From assembly GCA_030280995.1 (NCBI GenBank), contig JASXTE010000008.1, positions 8,871,712-8,935,711 on the forward strand: DNA of 64,000 bases, written 5' to 3'. Position 1 is the first letter of the stretch, and each line of letters starts with the position of its first letter. Below the pieces are notes generated by a model. That model was not told where the DNA came from and searched no databases. It was given only the letters and a program-made list of their open reading frames with translations. Position numbers and translations under genes: made by a program. Shown piece by piece: positions 50,686 to 61,390 of the stretch. This DNA is from Hemileia vastatrix. Lineage: Eukaryota; Basidiomycota; Pucciniomycetes; Pucciniales; Zaghouaniaceae.

Positions 50686-51945
50686 ATGAAACACCTCTCT
50701 ACTAGGAAGCTACTTCACTCAACAATGAATGCTATCACTTTTCTTTTAGTTCTTTACTATAAATCTGACTCTGATTTGGAAGATGCTTTAGCATATATGT
50801 GTTTTCTTTCCAAAAAGCGTTACATCATCACCAGGGGGCCAAATCTTTATCATGATCCCCGATATGATCTGGCCTCCATTCTCAACATTCCTCATTTAAA
50901 CTTCACACAACTTTTTAGAACTTCTCCTGATTCTTTCTTCAAACTTTATCAACTCATCTCCGATCATCCTATCTTCCATAACAATTCTCATAACAAACAG
51001 CGTAATCCTGCCATCCAACTTGCTGTTGCTCTATGTCGCTTTGGCTCAAATGGAAATGGTGCTGCCGTAAGACGTTTGGATAATCTCTTTAACATAGGAT
51101 ATGGTACCGTGATATTATACACCAAGCGCTGTATGATTGCTATCCTTTCCCTCAAGTCTCAAACTCTTGCTTGGCCAACTCCAGAACAGCGACTTGAATC
51201 CTCTCAAGTAATGCAAGCTGAAGGTTTCCCTGGCTGTATAGGTTTTGTTGATGGCACAACCATCCCTTTGAGTCAAAAGCTTGCTCATGATGGCAACCAT
51301 TATTTTGATCGCAAAAAAAGGTTTCTTCAAAATCTTCTCCAAGTTCTCATCTTTCACAATCTAACTTTTTATCTTCTTTCTAGATACTCTATTGCCGTTC
51401 AACTTGTATGTGATGTCAATAAAAAATTTATTGCTTTTCACAGTGGCTGCCCTGGATCATGTCATGACTCTTCCGTCTTCCAAAGAATGAGGATTTATCA
51501 ATCCCCTGAATCATACTTTGACGAATCTCAGTACCTCCTTGCAGACTCAGCATATGCAAGTGGAAAGTACATTATACCTGCTTTCCGTGGTGCAACTTCA
51601 GAAAATGACCCCAAAACTAAATTTAATTATCACCTTGCACAATCAAGAGTACGAATTGAACATGCTATAGGTATTTTAAAGGGACAATTTTCTAGTCTTC
51701 GGGAGCTCAGAATCCAATTTCAAAAAAAATTGGAGATCAAAACTGCAAATCATTGGATCTTGACTTGCGTAATACTCCACAATATTCTAGCTGATTTAAA
51801 GGATGAGTGGAATGATCTTTATGAAGAAGAGGATCCTGAACCACCACTGGCACTCCCCTCCCTTGATTCACAAATCATTCAATCAACCGGCATACGCCCC
51901 ATTATAATGCCAATTACTCTTCAACATTTCTCTTCACCCTTTTAA
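50686..51945 (+). CDS. Harbinger (PIF) transposase, DDE_Tnp_4 type
   Basis: Nuclease that cuts and pastes H2 and possibly related copies, acting in the nucleus with a SANT-like partner. The first in-frame ATG is at 50686. An in-phase 63-bp intron (51321-51383, AG/GTTTCT...TTCTAG) is likely, because removing it joins YFDRKKR to YSIAVQLVCD as in the family; the spliced protein has 398 residues. Catalytic residues are visible: Asp in CIGFVDGTTIPLSQ, Asp in LLADSAYASGKY and Glu in RVRIEHAIGILKGQF. The conserved GCPGSCHDSSVF block is also present. The N-terminus (SDSDLEDAL) recurs in the H0 and H1 fragments. No stop or frameshift seen, so this copy may encode active enzyme. The reading without intron removal is also open, so splicing needs RNA evidence. 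Confidence 0.88.
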   Translation: MKHLSTRKLLHSTMNAITFLLVLYYKSDSDLEDALAYMCFLSKKRYIITRGPNLYHDPRYDLASILNIPHLNFTQLFRTSPDSFFKLYQLISDHPIFHNNSHNKQRNPAIQLAVALCRFGSNGNGAAVRRLDNLFNIGYGTVILYTKRCMIAILSLKSQTLAWPTPEQRLESSQVMQAEGFPGCIGFVDGTTIPLSQKLAHDGNHYFDRKKRFLQNLLQVLIFHNLTFYLLSRYSIAVQLVCDVNKKFIAFHSGCPGSCHDSSVFQRMRIYQSPESYFDESQYLLADSAYASGKYIIPAFRGATSENDPKTKFNYHLAQSRVRIEHAIGILKGQFSSLRELRIQFQKKLEIKTANHWILTCVILHNILADLKDEWNDLYEEEDPEPPLALPSLDSQIIQSTGIRPIIMPITLQHFSSPF

Positions 51946-52286
51946 TTTTTAATTTTTATGTTTTCATACTTTCCAAATGTCCTCTTTGTGTACTTTAATC
52001 ACTTGGTTTTGTATTTTGGTTTGTTGCATATTCATTTTTTTTTTGAATTTACGGTGAATATCTTTTTTTTGGATTGCTCATTGGTTTTCTTTCACTTCCT
52101 CAACATGAAATCGCATATTTTCTTATATCGCATATTTTGTCAGTGATTTTTTTTTTCATTCATCACTCATATCCTTTTCCTATTCTCCTCAAACATCCCT
52201 CAAATATTTTGGTTGCATTTATTTTCTCAACTCAACTCACCAGGTAGGTCATTTTTTTTCTTTTTTCATGGTTTTTTATTTGCTAA

Positions 52287-52302
52287 TCATGATTTTTTTT
52301 TT

Positions 52303-52358
<56 letters not shown>

Positions 52359-52400
52359 TTGGTTTTTTTGTTTTTTTTGTAAGTGCTTCTATTATTTTTG
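52287..52400 (+). repeat. T-run array (T8-10 GC)n
   Basis: Poly-T runs separated by GC at 9-12 base intervals, just downstream of the transposase gene. Gives no plausible protein. Confidence 0.85.
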
Positions 52401-52494
52401 TTCTAGGGTAAACTAATTTTTGTTTTGCTTTTTTCTCTTTTTTCTCTTTTTATTTTTTTGTTTTTTTTTCTCTCCTTCACCTCTCTTTATGATC

Positions 52495-52725
52495 CTCAAG
52501 GCCCCCCTTTTTCCCTCTCTTTACCTGTCTCTGACCCCCTTTTTACCCCCTTTTTAGCTGCCTCAAATCCCCCCTTTCCCCCCTCTTTAGGTTCCTCATC
52601 ACCCCCTTTCCCCTCTTTTTAGGTGCTTCAATACTCCCCCCTTCCCCTCTCTTTATGTCCCTCAAACCCCCCCCTTCACCTCTCTTTTGGCGCCTCAAAC
52701 CCCCCCCTTCACCTCTCTTTACCCA
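52495..52725 (-). repeat. 33-bp-type minisatellite, CCCCCCTTCACCTCTCTTT
   Basis: About six imperfect C-rich units. On the minus strand they read as an 11-residue repeat (KRGEGGGLRRQ, KRGEGGGLRDI, ...), but with no start context or splice link to the partner gene. Probably non-coding. Confidence 0.75.
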
Positions 52726-52727
52726 CA

Positions 52728-53011
52728 AGCTAATATTTTATGGAAGTGAACTCTGTTCTTCGCCCGAAGAACAGAGTTCATCCTCCTATTTTCACACTCT
52801 GTTTGCACCAATCTCCATCCCTTTCAATTCTATCAACACATGCTTGTCTTCTCAACTGTTTTTACAGAATTGAAAACTATGTTTCAGCTAATATTTTATG
52901 GAAGTGAACTCTGTTCTTCGCCCGAAGAACAGAGTTCATCCTCCTATTTTCACACTCTGTTTGCACCAATCTCCATCCCTTTCAATTCTATCAACACATG
53001 CTTGTCTTCTC
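52728..53011 (+). repeat. 158-bp-offset exact duplication, each copy with a perfect hairpin
   Basis: Copies 52728-52853 and 52886-53011 appear identical over 126 bases. Each contains GAACTCTGTTCTTCG, a CC loop and its exact reverse complement (arms 52748-52762/52765-52779 and 52906-52920/52923-52937). A unique 32-bp spacer separates them. Confidence 0.92.
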
Positions 53012-54651
53012 TCCCCATGCCTTTCGCTATCCTCCCAGCCCCATTGTATGCCATCCTCTTTTGATCCCCATTTCACCCCTCTCAACCTCTCCCAGACCCT
53101 TTTCTTCATTTAAAATGCCTCGGAACCCTTAATCTTCCCTTCCAACTCTTTCCAAACCTTTTTGCTACCCCATATATCCTTCCTCACCCCTCTCTCCAGC
53201 CTTTCCAACCCTTGTAGCCCCATTCCTCCCCTTTACCTCGCCTCCACAATTCTTGAACCCCAATTTCCTCCCTTTCAACCCAGTCGCTATTTCTGTATAT
53301 AAAAATAAAGTGTTAGGGAGAAATGGGGAGGTAAGCGAACTGGAAGGAGAGGTGTGGAGAGGGAGAGGAAAATGTGGATAGGGGTTGAAAATGATGACAA
53401 AGGGAGTGAAAAGGTTGGGGAGAAGGATGAGGTGAGGATAAAGAAATATTTCAAAGGGAAAAGAGTGGGTATTCTTGAGAGGGAGTAAAAAAAGACAATA
53501 AAAGAAGATAGTAATACAAATATACAAAAAATATAAAATATATAAAATATGTTACAAAGAGTGGGCACAGAAATTCCTTGAATCCTAAAAATCCACAACT
53601 CCTATACTTTTATTCTCTTCATTTACTTAAATATAATAAAAATCTACATTTTAATATTTTGAAAATTTTGAAGAAGAGGGGAAATAAACATTTTTAAGAT
53701 TTTTGCACCTTCTTTAGATATTTTAATGATTTATAATATTCAATATTATCTAGTCATAAAATAAGTATATAATTTTTTCAATTCTTGAAAATAATACAAT
53801 TAATAATATAAATGCACAAAATAACCTTTCATGAACAAATTGACATATTTCAAATTGTAGTTTCTCCATGTATTTCTGGCCAAAGAAACTTATATAATAA
53901 TGTCACATGGTATCTTGCCGGATCTATACATTGCTCATCTTTTTTTTAAAAATTGCAAAGAAACTGCTTAAATAGTTTTAAATATGTATTTTTCAGATTA
54001 ATTTGAGTGTGATCTGCACTGTATTAAAATTTCTATAAAAAAATCTCATTCTTTATATCTCAAGATTTGTTCAAAGTATTATTTTCTATGCTTCATTAAA
54101 TGTTCAAGTTATATTCATATTGAGTTCACCAGAATGTCAATATTTTTTCTTGGTGGTTTCATCACTAATTCAATGTGGGCACAAAAAGATATGAATTAGG
54201 GTTCAAGGTTGCGGACTTGCTAGCAAGTCGGCCCCCCATATTGCGTGGTGAGATATAGAATTTTTTTGACTTGTAAATATTTTTGTGATACCTGTCCCTT
54301 ACTTCAATAAAATCCATGGGGGGTTGTGCCAAAATTTTTTATAAGACTTGTGAAATTCTTGACATGTAAGAATTTTTAGGATACCGGTAAAATGCAGGGG
54401 GTAGTAAAGCCAAATTTTCATATAAAACTTTCAAGATTCATGACATGAAAGAATTTTTGTGATACCCACCCCTTACTTCAAAAAAATCCAGGGGTGGGGG
54501 ATTGTCAAATTTTCAAAGGAGACTTGAAAATTTTATTTAAAAAAAGAATATTTATCATTAAAATACGATATTTCAAGAAATACAGAAAATAATTGTAAAA
54601 TTTATGTACAAATAAATATGAACACATGAAGTGTGAAAGAAATAAAAGAAA
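53012..54651. other. H2 interior between the two genes
   Basis: C-rich then purine-rich low-complexity DNA to about 53560, then AT-rich. At 54200-54243 there is a single terminus of the CAATATGGGGGG family (GACTTGCTAGCAAGTC..CCCCCCATATTGCGTGGTG), without a partner end in H2. From 54250 to 54510 come three degenerate copies of a GATACC..CCTTACTTCA..AAATCCA.GGGG block that also follows the partner gene in H1. ORFs at 53165-53598 show no domain. Confidence 0.5.
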
Positions 54652-56049
54652 CTAGTCAACAAAAAATTTCATTAAAAGTTCTATTTCTTCAACAGATTTG
54701 TCTGCTTTAATGCATTCGATCAAGAAATCTTTCTTTTTAGAACTTTCTTGGAGATCATGCTTATACTTCATCTGTTCCATTAAGTTTTGATGCTTGAGTG
54801 TTTTTTCCTTATTTTTGGATTTTTCAATACTAAGAGTTTACTCAAACTTCTTCTCCTCCAAATCTTGGGCCCTACCATCCTTCTTTAAAGAGAGCTCAAA
54901 CTTCTTCTCCTCCAAATCTTGGATCCGATCATCCTTCCGTAAGGAGAGCTCATACTTCCTCTCTTCCAAATCTTGTACTCTGTCATCCCTCCTTAAAGAG
55001 AGCTCGTATTTCTTCTTTTCAAAGCTCAGTGTCTCTTTAGCAATTTCCACTTGTTCTAGAGTGAGAATAAAAATTAACATAAAGTAGAAGAAAAGCAGAG
55101 TAAAGTAATAAGAGGTATGATATCACTTACCAGCATCACATTTCTCTAAAAACTGTTCCATCGAAGAAAAAGGTGTTTGTGATGAAGTATCACTTTTTCG
55201 TCTTCTTTGGGAGAGGAAAATTAGACTAGTTGAAGCCCTTCTCTTTTTTTTCAATGTAGCATTTTCCTCCTCATCATTGTCACTAGCTTCAGACTCAGTT
55301 GATTGAGGATCCTGGGTTTGTTCATCAGCCTTTTAAGAAATAAGAAAAATATAAGTAAATAAAAAAATAGAATTGATAAGATAAAAGAAACAGACCTGAG
55401 TTAGATTGGGTTGGGTTAAATCACCAATAGGATCAATAGCAAAGCTATCTAGATTCGTAGAATTTAGAAGAGGGGAGGCTTGAGTGGAGGAAGAGGATGG
55501 GAAAATATTTGCTTCGACATCATGTTCGGAGATAGGATCTTCTCCATCCAACATGTTTACAGGATTAACATCGGCTCGCTCTCCAAAAATTGCATCCATC
55601 TCTTTAAAGTAAGGACATAAAGAATCAAGTTTATTGTCTATGGATTTTATACCCTTAGTTATATCAATGTCAGTAACCCCAAAACCAGTGGAAGATGAAA
55701 GAGCCTTTGCCTTCTTGTATTTTGCTCAATAATGCTTGAAGCGTTCAGACATCTGTTTAGGCAAAAGATCAATCCTTCCCTTGGTCTTATTGCGTAATTC
55801 ATTTGCCATTAGAAGATAGCCATTAACTTTTGATGTGGGGGGCCGTCCTACTTTAGTGGCATACTCAGTACCAAAACAAGAATCATAGTTAGATTTGGTT
55901 TTCAGCCAGTTGATAAGAATGAGATGATCATCTTTTTTTAATTGAACAGTCTTTGATTTCTTGGCTGAGCGGGGAAAAGAGGAAGTAGTGGGAATTGAAG
56001 AACAACTGGGTGATAGCTGCCTTTGAGAAGATCTAGGATGACAAGGCAT
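54652..56049 (-). pseudogene. SANT/Myb-like partner protein of H2, two nonsense codons
   Basis: DNA-binding partner of the transposase in Harbinger/PIF elements. Exons on the minus strand: 56049-55396, 55329-55131, 55055-54652. The introns are 66 bp (GTCTGT...AAAAG) and 75 bp (GTAAGT...CTCTAG), both in phase. Start MPCHPRSSQRQ; SANT-like domain QLKKDDHLILINWLKTKSNY ... GRPPTSKVNGYLLMANELR; then STGFGVTDIDITKG and CPYFKEMDAIFGERADVNPV. The third exon has three copies of an 18-residue repeat (KYELSLRKDDRIQDLEEK type), predicted coiled coil, and ends LIECIKADKSVEEIELLM. A TGA at 55726-55728 and a TAA at 54838-54840 interrupt an otherwise open frame. Relatives at 8124, 30780 and 37305. Confidence 0.82.
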
Positions 56050-56400
56050 GTTATTATAAATGAAGATGAAAAGGAGCAGAAACAAGCAGATGAGATAGCG
56101 AGATGAAAAGGAGAAGAATCAAATAGATGAAATGGGGAGAAATTCTGAGCAGATAGAATGAACAGGATGGGATGAGAATGGAAGTGCGCAGCAAGGTAGA
56201 AGGCTGGGATATCCAGAAAGTTGTCCAAGATGTGGTTATGGAAAATTGAGTAAATAAATGTCGGATAAGAGGTGAACATTGACATGTAAAGTGTCTAATA
56301 ACCCAATTATTAGCAAAAATAATTGCGGAAGATAATTGGGGTATGCAGATTATTTTCCGCAATTAATTTAATTGCGGATCGGTCAACATTGATACCCCCT

Positions 56401-57722
56401 ATTATAAAAGGTGTAACATCACCCGGTATGCATTTGGCACACGAGTTTCTGCTATACTTATAATATTAATAATATAATGGTGACAATAAATTAATCAAAT
56501 GATATATATGAGTGAGGCACAAAGATCAAGTACCAATGGACATGTTTATAAGAAATACCAGATTAACTGAAGAAAAATTCTACCCTAGCTACTCTCCATC
56601 ATAAATGTGTCCAGCACAAGTTCGGCCGAACTTGTGCTGGACACTTTTTGTCACATGCAGTCTGGTGTGATCAATTCTCTCTCAATCATTGAACCAGAAG
56701 TTGTTTGATATGGCTAAATGGTTATGCTGAAGTTTTTTTAAACCTCATATTGGCACTTTTTTGTTTTTCAAAAAAGCAATTATAGTCCAAGTTTAGCCTC
56801 ACTGGTGGACATTTGCCCCTACATGTCTACTTGCTCTTGATGGCAGTATATTTATTTTAATTTTTTATTTCATATTTGATTCCTTTAATTTTACCTTTTT
56901 ATCCCTCATATTGCTTTTGTATATCAATTTATTTTTTGTAAAACAAATCATTTTCATATTTTTTTACCTTTATTTAATAATATTATAAAAGGTGTAACAT
57001 CACCTGGTATGCATTTGGCACACGAGTTTTTGCTATACTTATAATATTAAAACATAATGGTGACAAAAAATCAATCAAATGATAAATATGAGTGAGGCAC
57101 AAAGATCAAATACCAGTGGACATGTTTTTAAGAAATACCAGATGAACTGAAGAAAAATTCCACCCTAGCTAACCTCCATCATAAAAGTGTCCAGCACAAG
57201 TTCGGCCGAACTTGTGCTGGACACTTTTGGTCACATGCAGTCTGATGTGATCAATTCTCTCTATTGCAATGAAGATGAATTTTTCTTCAATAATTGCACT
57301 AGAAGTTGTTTGATATGGCAAAATTGTCATCCTGAAGTTTTGGTAAAGCTCCAGTGGATTTTTTTTTTTTTTACAAAAAAGAAATTATTGTCCAAGTTTA
57401 GTGCCACTGGTGGGCGTTCACCCCATCATGTCTACTTGCTCTTGATGGGAGGAATTTCACTTTAATTTTTTATTTCATATTTGATCCCTTTAATTTTACC
57501 TTTTTATCCCTCATATTGCTTTTGGATATCAATTTATTTTTTGTAAAACAAATCATTTTCATATTTTTTTACCTTTATTTAATAATATTATAAAAGGTGT
57601 AACATCACCTGGTATGCATTTGGCACATGAGTTTTTGCTATACTTATAATATTAATAACACAATGGTGACAAAAATCAATCAAATGATAAATATGAGTGA
57701 GGCACAAAGGTCAAATACCAAT
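56401..57722 (+). repeat. Satellite array, right part
   Basis: Continues the ~608-bp array after H2, with palindromes centred at 56625 and 57205. Removing H2 and one ATT makes the 49917-56625 spacing 610, in register. The array stops within a unit at GGTCAAATACCA (about 57722). Confidence 0.92.
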
Positions 57723-59889
57723 TAATCAATAGTTCTTTTTAATATTATAAATTTTTTGATTAAATAAAATGGTAATAATGAATTATATTTTTCATCCACA
57801 ATTCCACTCTAATGATTCCCACTGCACAAAAAGGGTTCACTTGGTCCTTTCTTTACTGCTTGTGCATATATTTTATTGCCCACAGTACTACAATTTTTTG
57901 TAGTGATTATCCCACATCTGATTCAGGAATATTTTTAAACAATATAAGTTTTTTTTACAAAAGACCTTATCATATCCAATATCCCACAAAAAATACAACC
58001 TGTTTTTGTATTAAAGCCCATTAATTATTAAGAAATTGTTAAAATAATTAGATTAGACCCTGGCACAGCTAGATCCATACCAACTGACCTAAAGTCTTTT
58101 CAATATTGAAAACAATTAAATAAAATTATGATATCATACTAAATTATGGGCACCAACCATAATTCAGCACTTCTCATTTGCTCTGCTACAAAATGAGTGC
58201 ATGTAGCTTTTTTCTAACGTCGGACTGTTTTTCTTCCTTCCCTCACACCTTTAGTCCAGAATAAAAATTTAGTATGAGTTTTGGTCAAAATGGTTTGCCA
58301 GTGTTATCTGTATGCAATATGAATTCATATTGCATATATCTATTTATGCATAAAATATACTTGTTAAGCATCATTTTTTTGCATTTTTCAATCATTATGC
58401 ATATTTATGCATATTCATATGCATATTCATTATAAAGATTTATATGCATATTAATATATTTTATTCATATACGTATATGCACCTTTTTTTGCATATTCAA
58501 TATGCATATTTTTAATGCATATTCAATATGCATATTTTTATGCATATTTTTATGCATATTCAAGATGCATATTTTTTATGCATAATCACTATGTATATTT
58601 TTTATGCATATTTTTTTGCATATTTTTTATGCATATTTATTCTTCATAGTCATTATGCATACACTTTGGATAGGCAATTCACATCAATTTTTAGCATGCA
58701 ATAAGTATCCACCATGCAAATTCAAATGCATATGCATCTATATCATACACGCAACATATATTCAAGTTTAATATTTGAATATTAAGGTATGCTAAGTGAT
58801 GTTGTTCAACCTTTTGCCAAACCTGAGATTAACTGATGTTCAATGTGGCTCTTAAGCTCTGCTCAAGGAGGGATTGTTCTGGATTCAATCTGTGACAGTT
58901 TATTTTTTCAATGTTTTTTCATCAGATTTAAAAACATCTTTCTGACACTTTCAGGATGGTTTCCCAACAGTTTCCTGACAAATTCCTAATAGTTTCAAAA
59001 AGAGGGAACTTCTAGCAGTTCACCCCCAGATTTCCCGTTGTGTATGACTCCATATCATATAATAAAAATATTTTTGATAAAAAAATATACTTAAATTTAA
59101 ATTATAATATCTACTTTTAAATTTAAAGAGTTCAAGAAGACTTCTCACAGCTTAACTATGCTTGAGCCACAGTCAGGGATAGGTTGTCATTGAGAGTTCA
59201 ATCTATGTTCTATCAAAGCTAAGATATTTAATTTTATAAAATGGTATGTATTTATTTCAATAAAAGATTTTTGGAAAGTAAGAGAGTTCATAGAGTTGTT
59301 TCTTTTATTGAATAAATAATAATATGCATACTAATAAATATTATAAGTGTTATTTATATGAGTGTTTATTTTTTATATGTATTTATTTATGTATATACAG
59401 TAATCATAAATTAAGATATTAAGATAAAATTTTAGTTATATTGATAGATCTTGAGTTAAATTTTCTTTGAAGCTCATGATTCATGAAAAAGATTTTTTTC
59501 ACCTCATCAGTGGCACTCACATGTAAATTCAAAACTATGTAAGTTAATCTGATGAGGCCTATGAAAATGGGTAAAGCATTAATCAAGTTTTTTTGTTTCA
59601 AATTATTTTCTAAAATACATTTTTTTTCAATATATATATAATTATAAACCACATTACATAAAATTGTTTTAAAGAAGAATTATACTACTATTATATGGGT
59701 TTTTCTTATATTCTATTGCTTCTAATTATTTATATTTTAATATATATATAAATAACAATCAATACATCTGTATGTTGAATAAGTGAGCATTGATAAAAAT
59801 TCATATAACATAATTTGAAAATTATTTAAATGATAGCACAAATAAAGGGCTATTTTATTCTATTTAAAATTCTGATGTATGTCTAAAAC
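57723..59889. other. AT-rich DNA with ATGCATAT-rich segment, no gene seen
   Basis: Between about 58300 and 58740 the motif TATGCATA recurs more than fifteen times at irregular spacing. At 58991-59042 is the inverted partner of the terminus at 42451. ORFs at 57812-58024 and 59419-59652 show no domain. Confidence 0.55.
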
Positions 59890-61390
59890 TGTCAGCATGT
59901 ATATCTCCAGGACTGAGTAAAAAGTAATTATAAGTTATGTTAAACACATGAACTATACATGGGAATAATAAATAAGAGTACACAAATAGTATACATAAGT
60001 AAAATTATGATAATACACAAAAAATGCCATTATAACACCTTATATACATGCATATATCCACCTTTTATAGGTCTTATGTACTTAATATTAAGTTGTAATA
60101 TGTTAGGGTAATCTTAAGAACCTTAAGTATAAGGCTACATAATTTTTAAGTACACTTAAAGCTGTTATATTCATTGTTTTATGCAAAAAACAAGAAATGC
60201 GCTTTATTTCACTTAAAAGTTGACTATATGCGCTATAAAATTGAGAATATCAAAATTGTGCTTTGACAGATCAATTGGGCTCATTTAGAACTATTGATTT
60301 GGCTATTTAAATGCATAAAAATAACACTTTTCAAATTTGGTGTTTTTTATGCCAGAAATGGCTTCTGTGTACTGGCCACATACTGCCTGCTTTTTTCCCG
60401 TGTGAATAGCTTCATTTTTAGCAAAGTTAGCTATTTCACACTATAATTACCCCACATTCTACGCCCACTGTGGGGAAACACACTAAAATAGGCGACAGGC
60501 GCTTATTTAGTGTCCTAGCTTAATTAATAATGCATTGACCTTGTTTATATGCACTAATTTCATTAATAACCTCACTCTTGGCACTTTATTTCATCACCAA
60601 ACTTAAATTCGCCTAATTTTAGTCAAGGATTTACCCGTGAAAGTGCCTGCCAAGAACTGCATGTAGTTACCCCACCTCTCACGCTCTTTTTTAAGTTTTT
60701 GGGTGTTTTCTCAGTCAATTTTGGTTATTTTTGAATGGGAATTTCACGTAGTATAATGTCAGGATTAGCCCCATTATTTCTACAGTAAATCCCCCTTATT
60801 ATTAAGCTATTATTAACCTTAAAAAGTCTCCTTTGGTCTTTAATATTATTGTTTAATACGCATATACTCTCTTTTTGTCTTTTTCTTTAATTTTGATGGA
60901 TTTCCCTTATTATTACAGGATTTTGGCAGTTGTTACTCTTCTAATTATGTCATGGGTTACTGGGAATGTTGATGGGCATGTCTATTAGTTGTTTAGAGGC
61001 GTCATTAACTGTGTATTGGGTGGTACATCAAGGGAATCATTGGGGAACTCAGTGTGTATAAAAGGAGGAGGTTTTTGGGTTGTGTTTCTACATTCTTTAT
61101 CATTACAATTCAACCAATATAACCAAATAAATTACAATACATATCAATTAGTACTTTTATAAGACTTTTTGAATAGTATCTGAATTAAATAATCTATTTT
61201 TCTACCAACTACATAGATTGTAAGCCATATATAAGAATAGAGAGAATTATATTACTGAGACCTTTATATTTGATTATATTTTACAACTTAGTGGATTAAA
61301 ACTACAGTATTCATATAGGACCATCAAAATCTTCTAGACAACTGACTATTCAAGCTAGTTCACGTCCTTGTACTTGACCTTAGCCTGACA
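59890..61390 (+). mobile_element. Solo LTR of the El-1 family
   Basis: 1501 bases, TGTCAGCATGTATATC to TTAGCCTGACA, colinear with both El-1 LTRs and retaining the part missing from the El-1 5' LTR. The flanks AAAAC and GGTGT do not match, so there is no target duplication. It probably arose by recombination between two elements or was trimmed. Confidence 0.88.

Larger units (their letters stand above)
50306..56400. mobile_element. Complete Harbinger/PIF-type element H2
   Basis: 6095 bp with inverted termini AGGGGGTATCAATGTT (left 50306, right 56400), followed on each side by ATCCGCAATTA. ATT flanks both ends (50303-50305, 56401-56403). The uninterrupted sequence AATAATATTATAAAAGG in sister satellite units shows the empty site. 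It contains a transposase gene (plus strand) and a SANT-like partner gene (minus strand), convergent, as is usual for Harbinger/PIF. The middle holds low-complexity DNA, hairpin duplications and another element's terminus. The transposase is open, but the partner gene has two nonsense codons. Confidence 0.95.

Noticed and set aside
52543..53598. Minus-strand repetitive ORFs in the H2 interior
   Set aside because: They follow C-rich minisatellite and low-complexity DNA, with no start context, splice sites or domain.
40305..54243. One 14-kb element with CAATATGGGGGG ends
   Set aside because: The right-hand end lies within H2, which inserted into the satellite later, so the two ends cannot be a simple pair.
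44416..57228. CRISPR array
   Set aside because: The repeats are palindromes in ~608-bp tandem units with similar, not unique, spacers, in a eukaryotic genome, with no cas genes.
45026..57465. Short recurring ORFs starting in the palindrome (SSTSSAELVLDTFG)
   Set aside because: They translate the hairpin in one frame; downstream residues differ in each unit and frames are not conserved.
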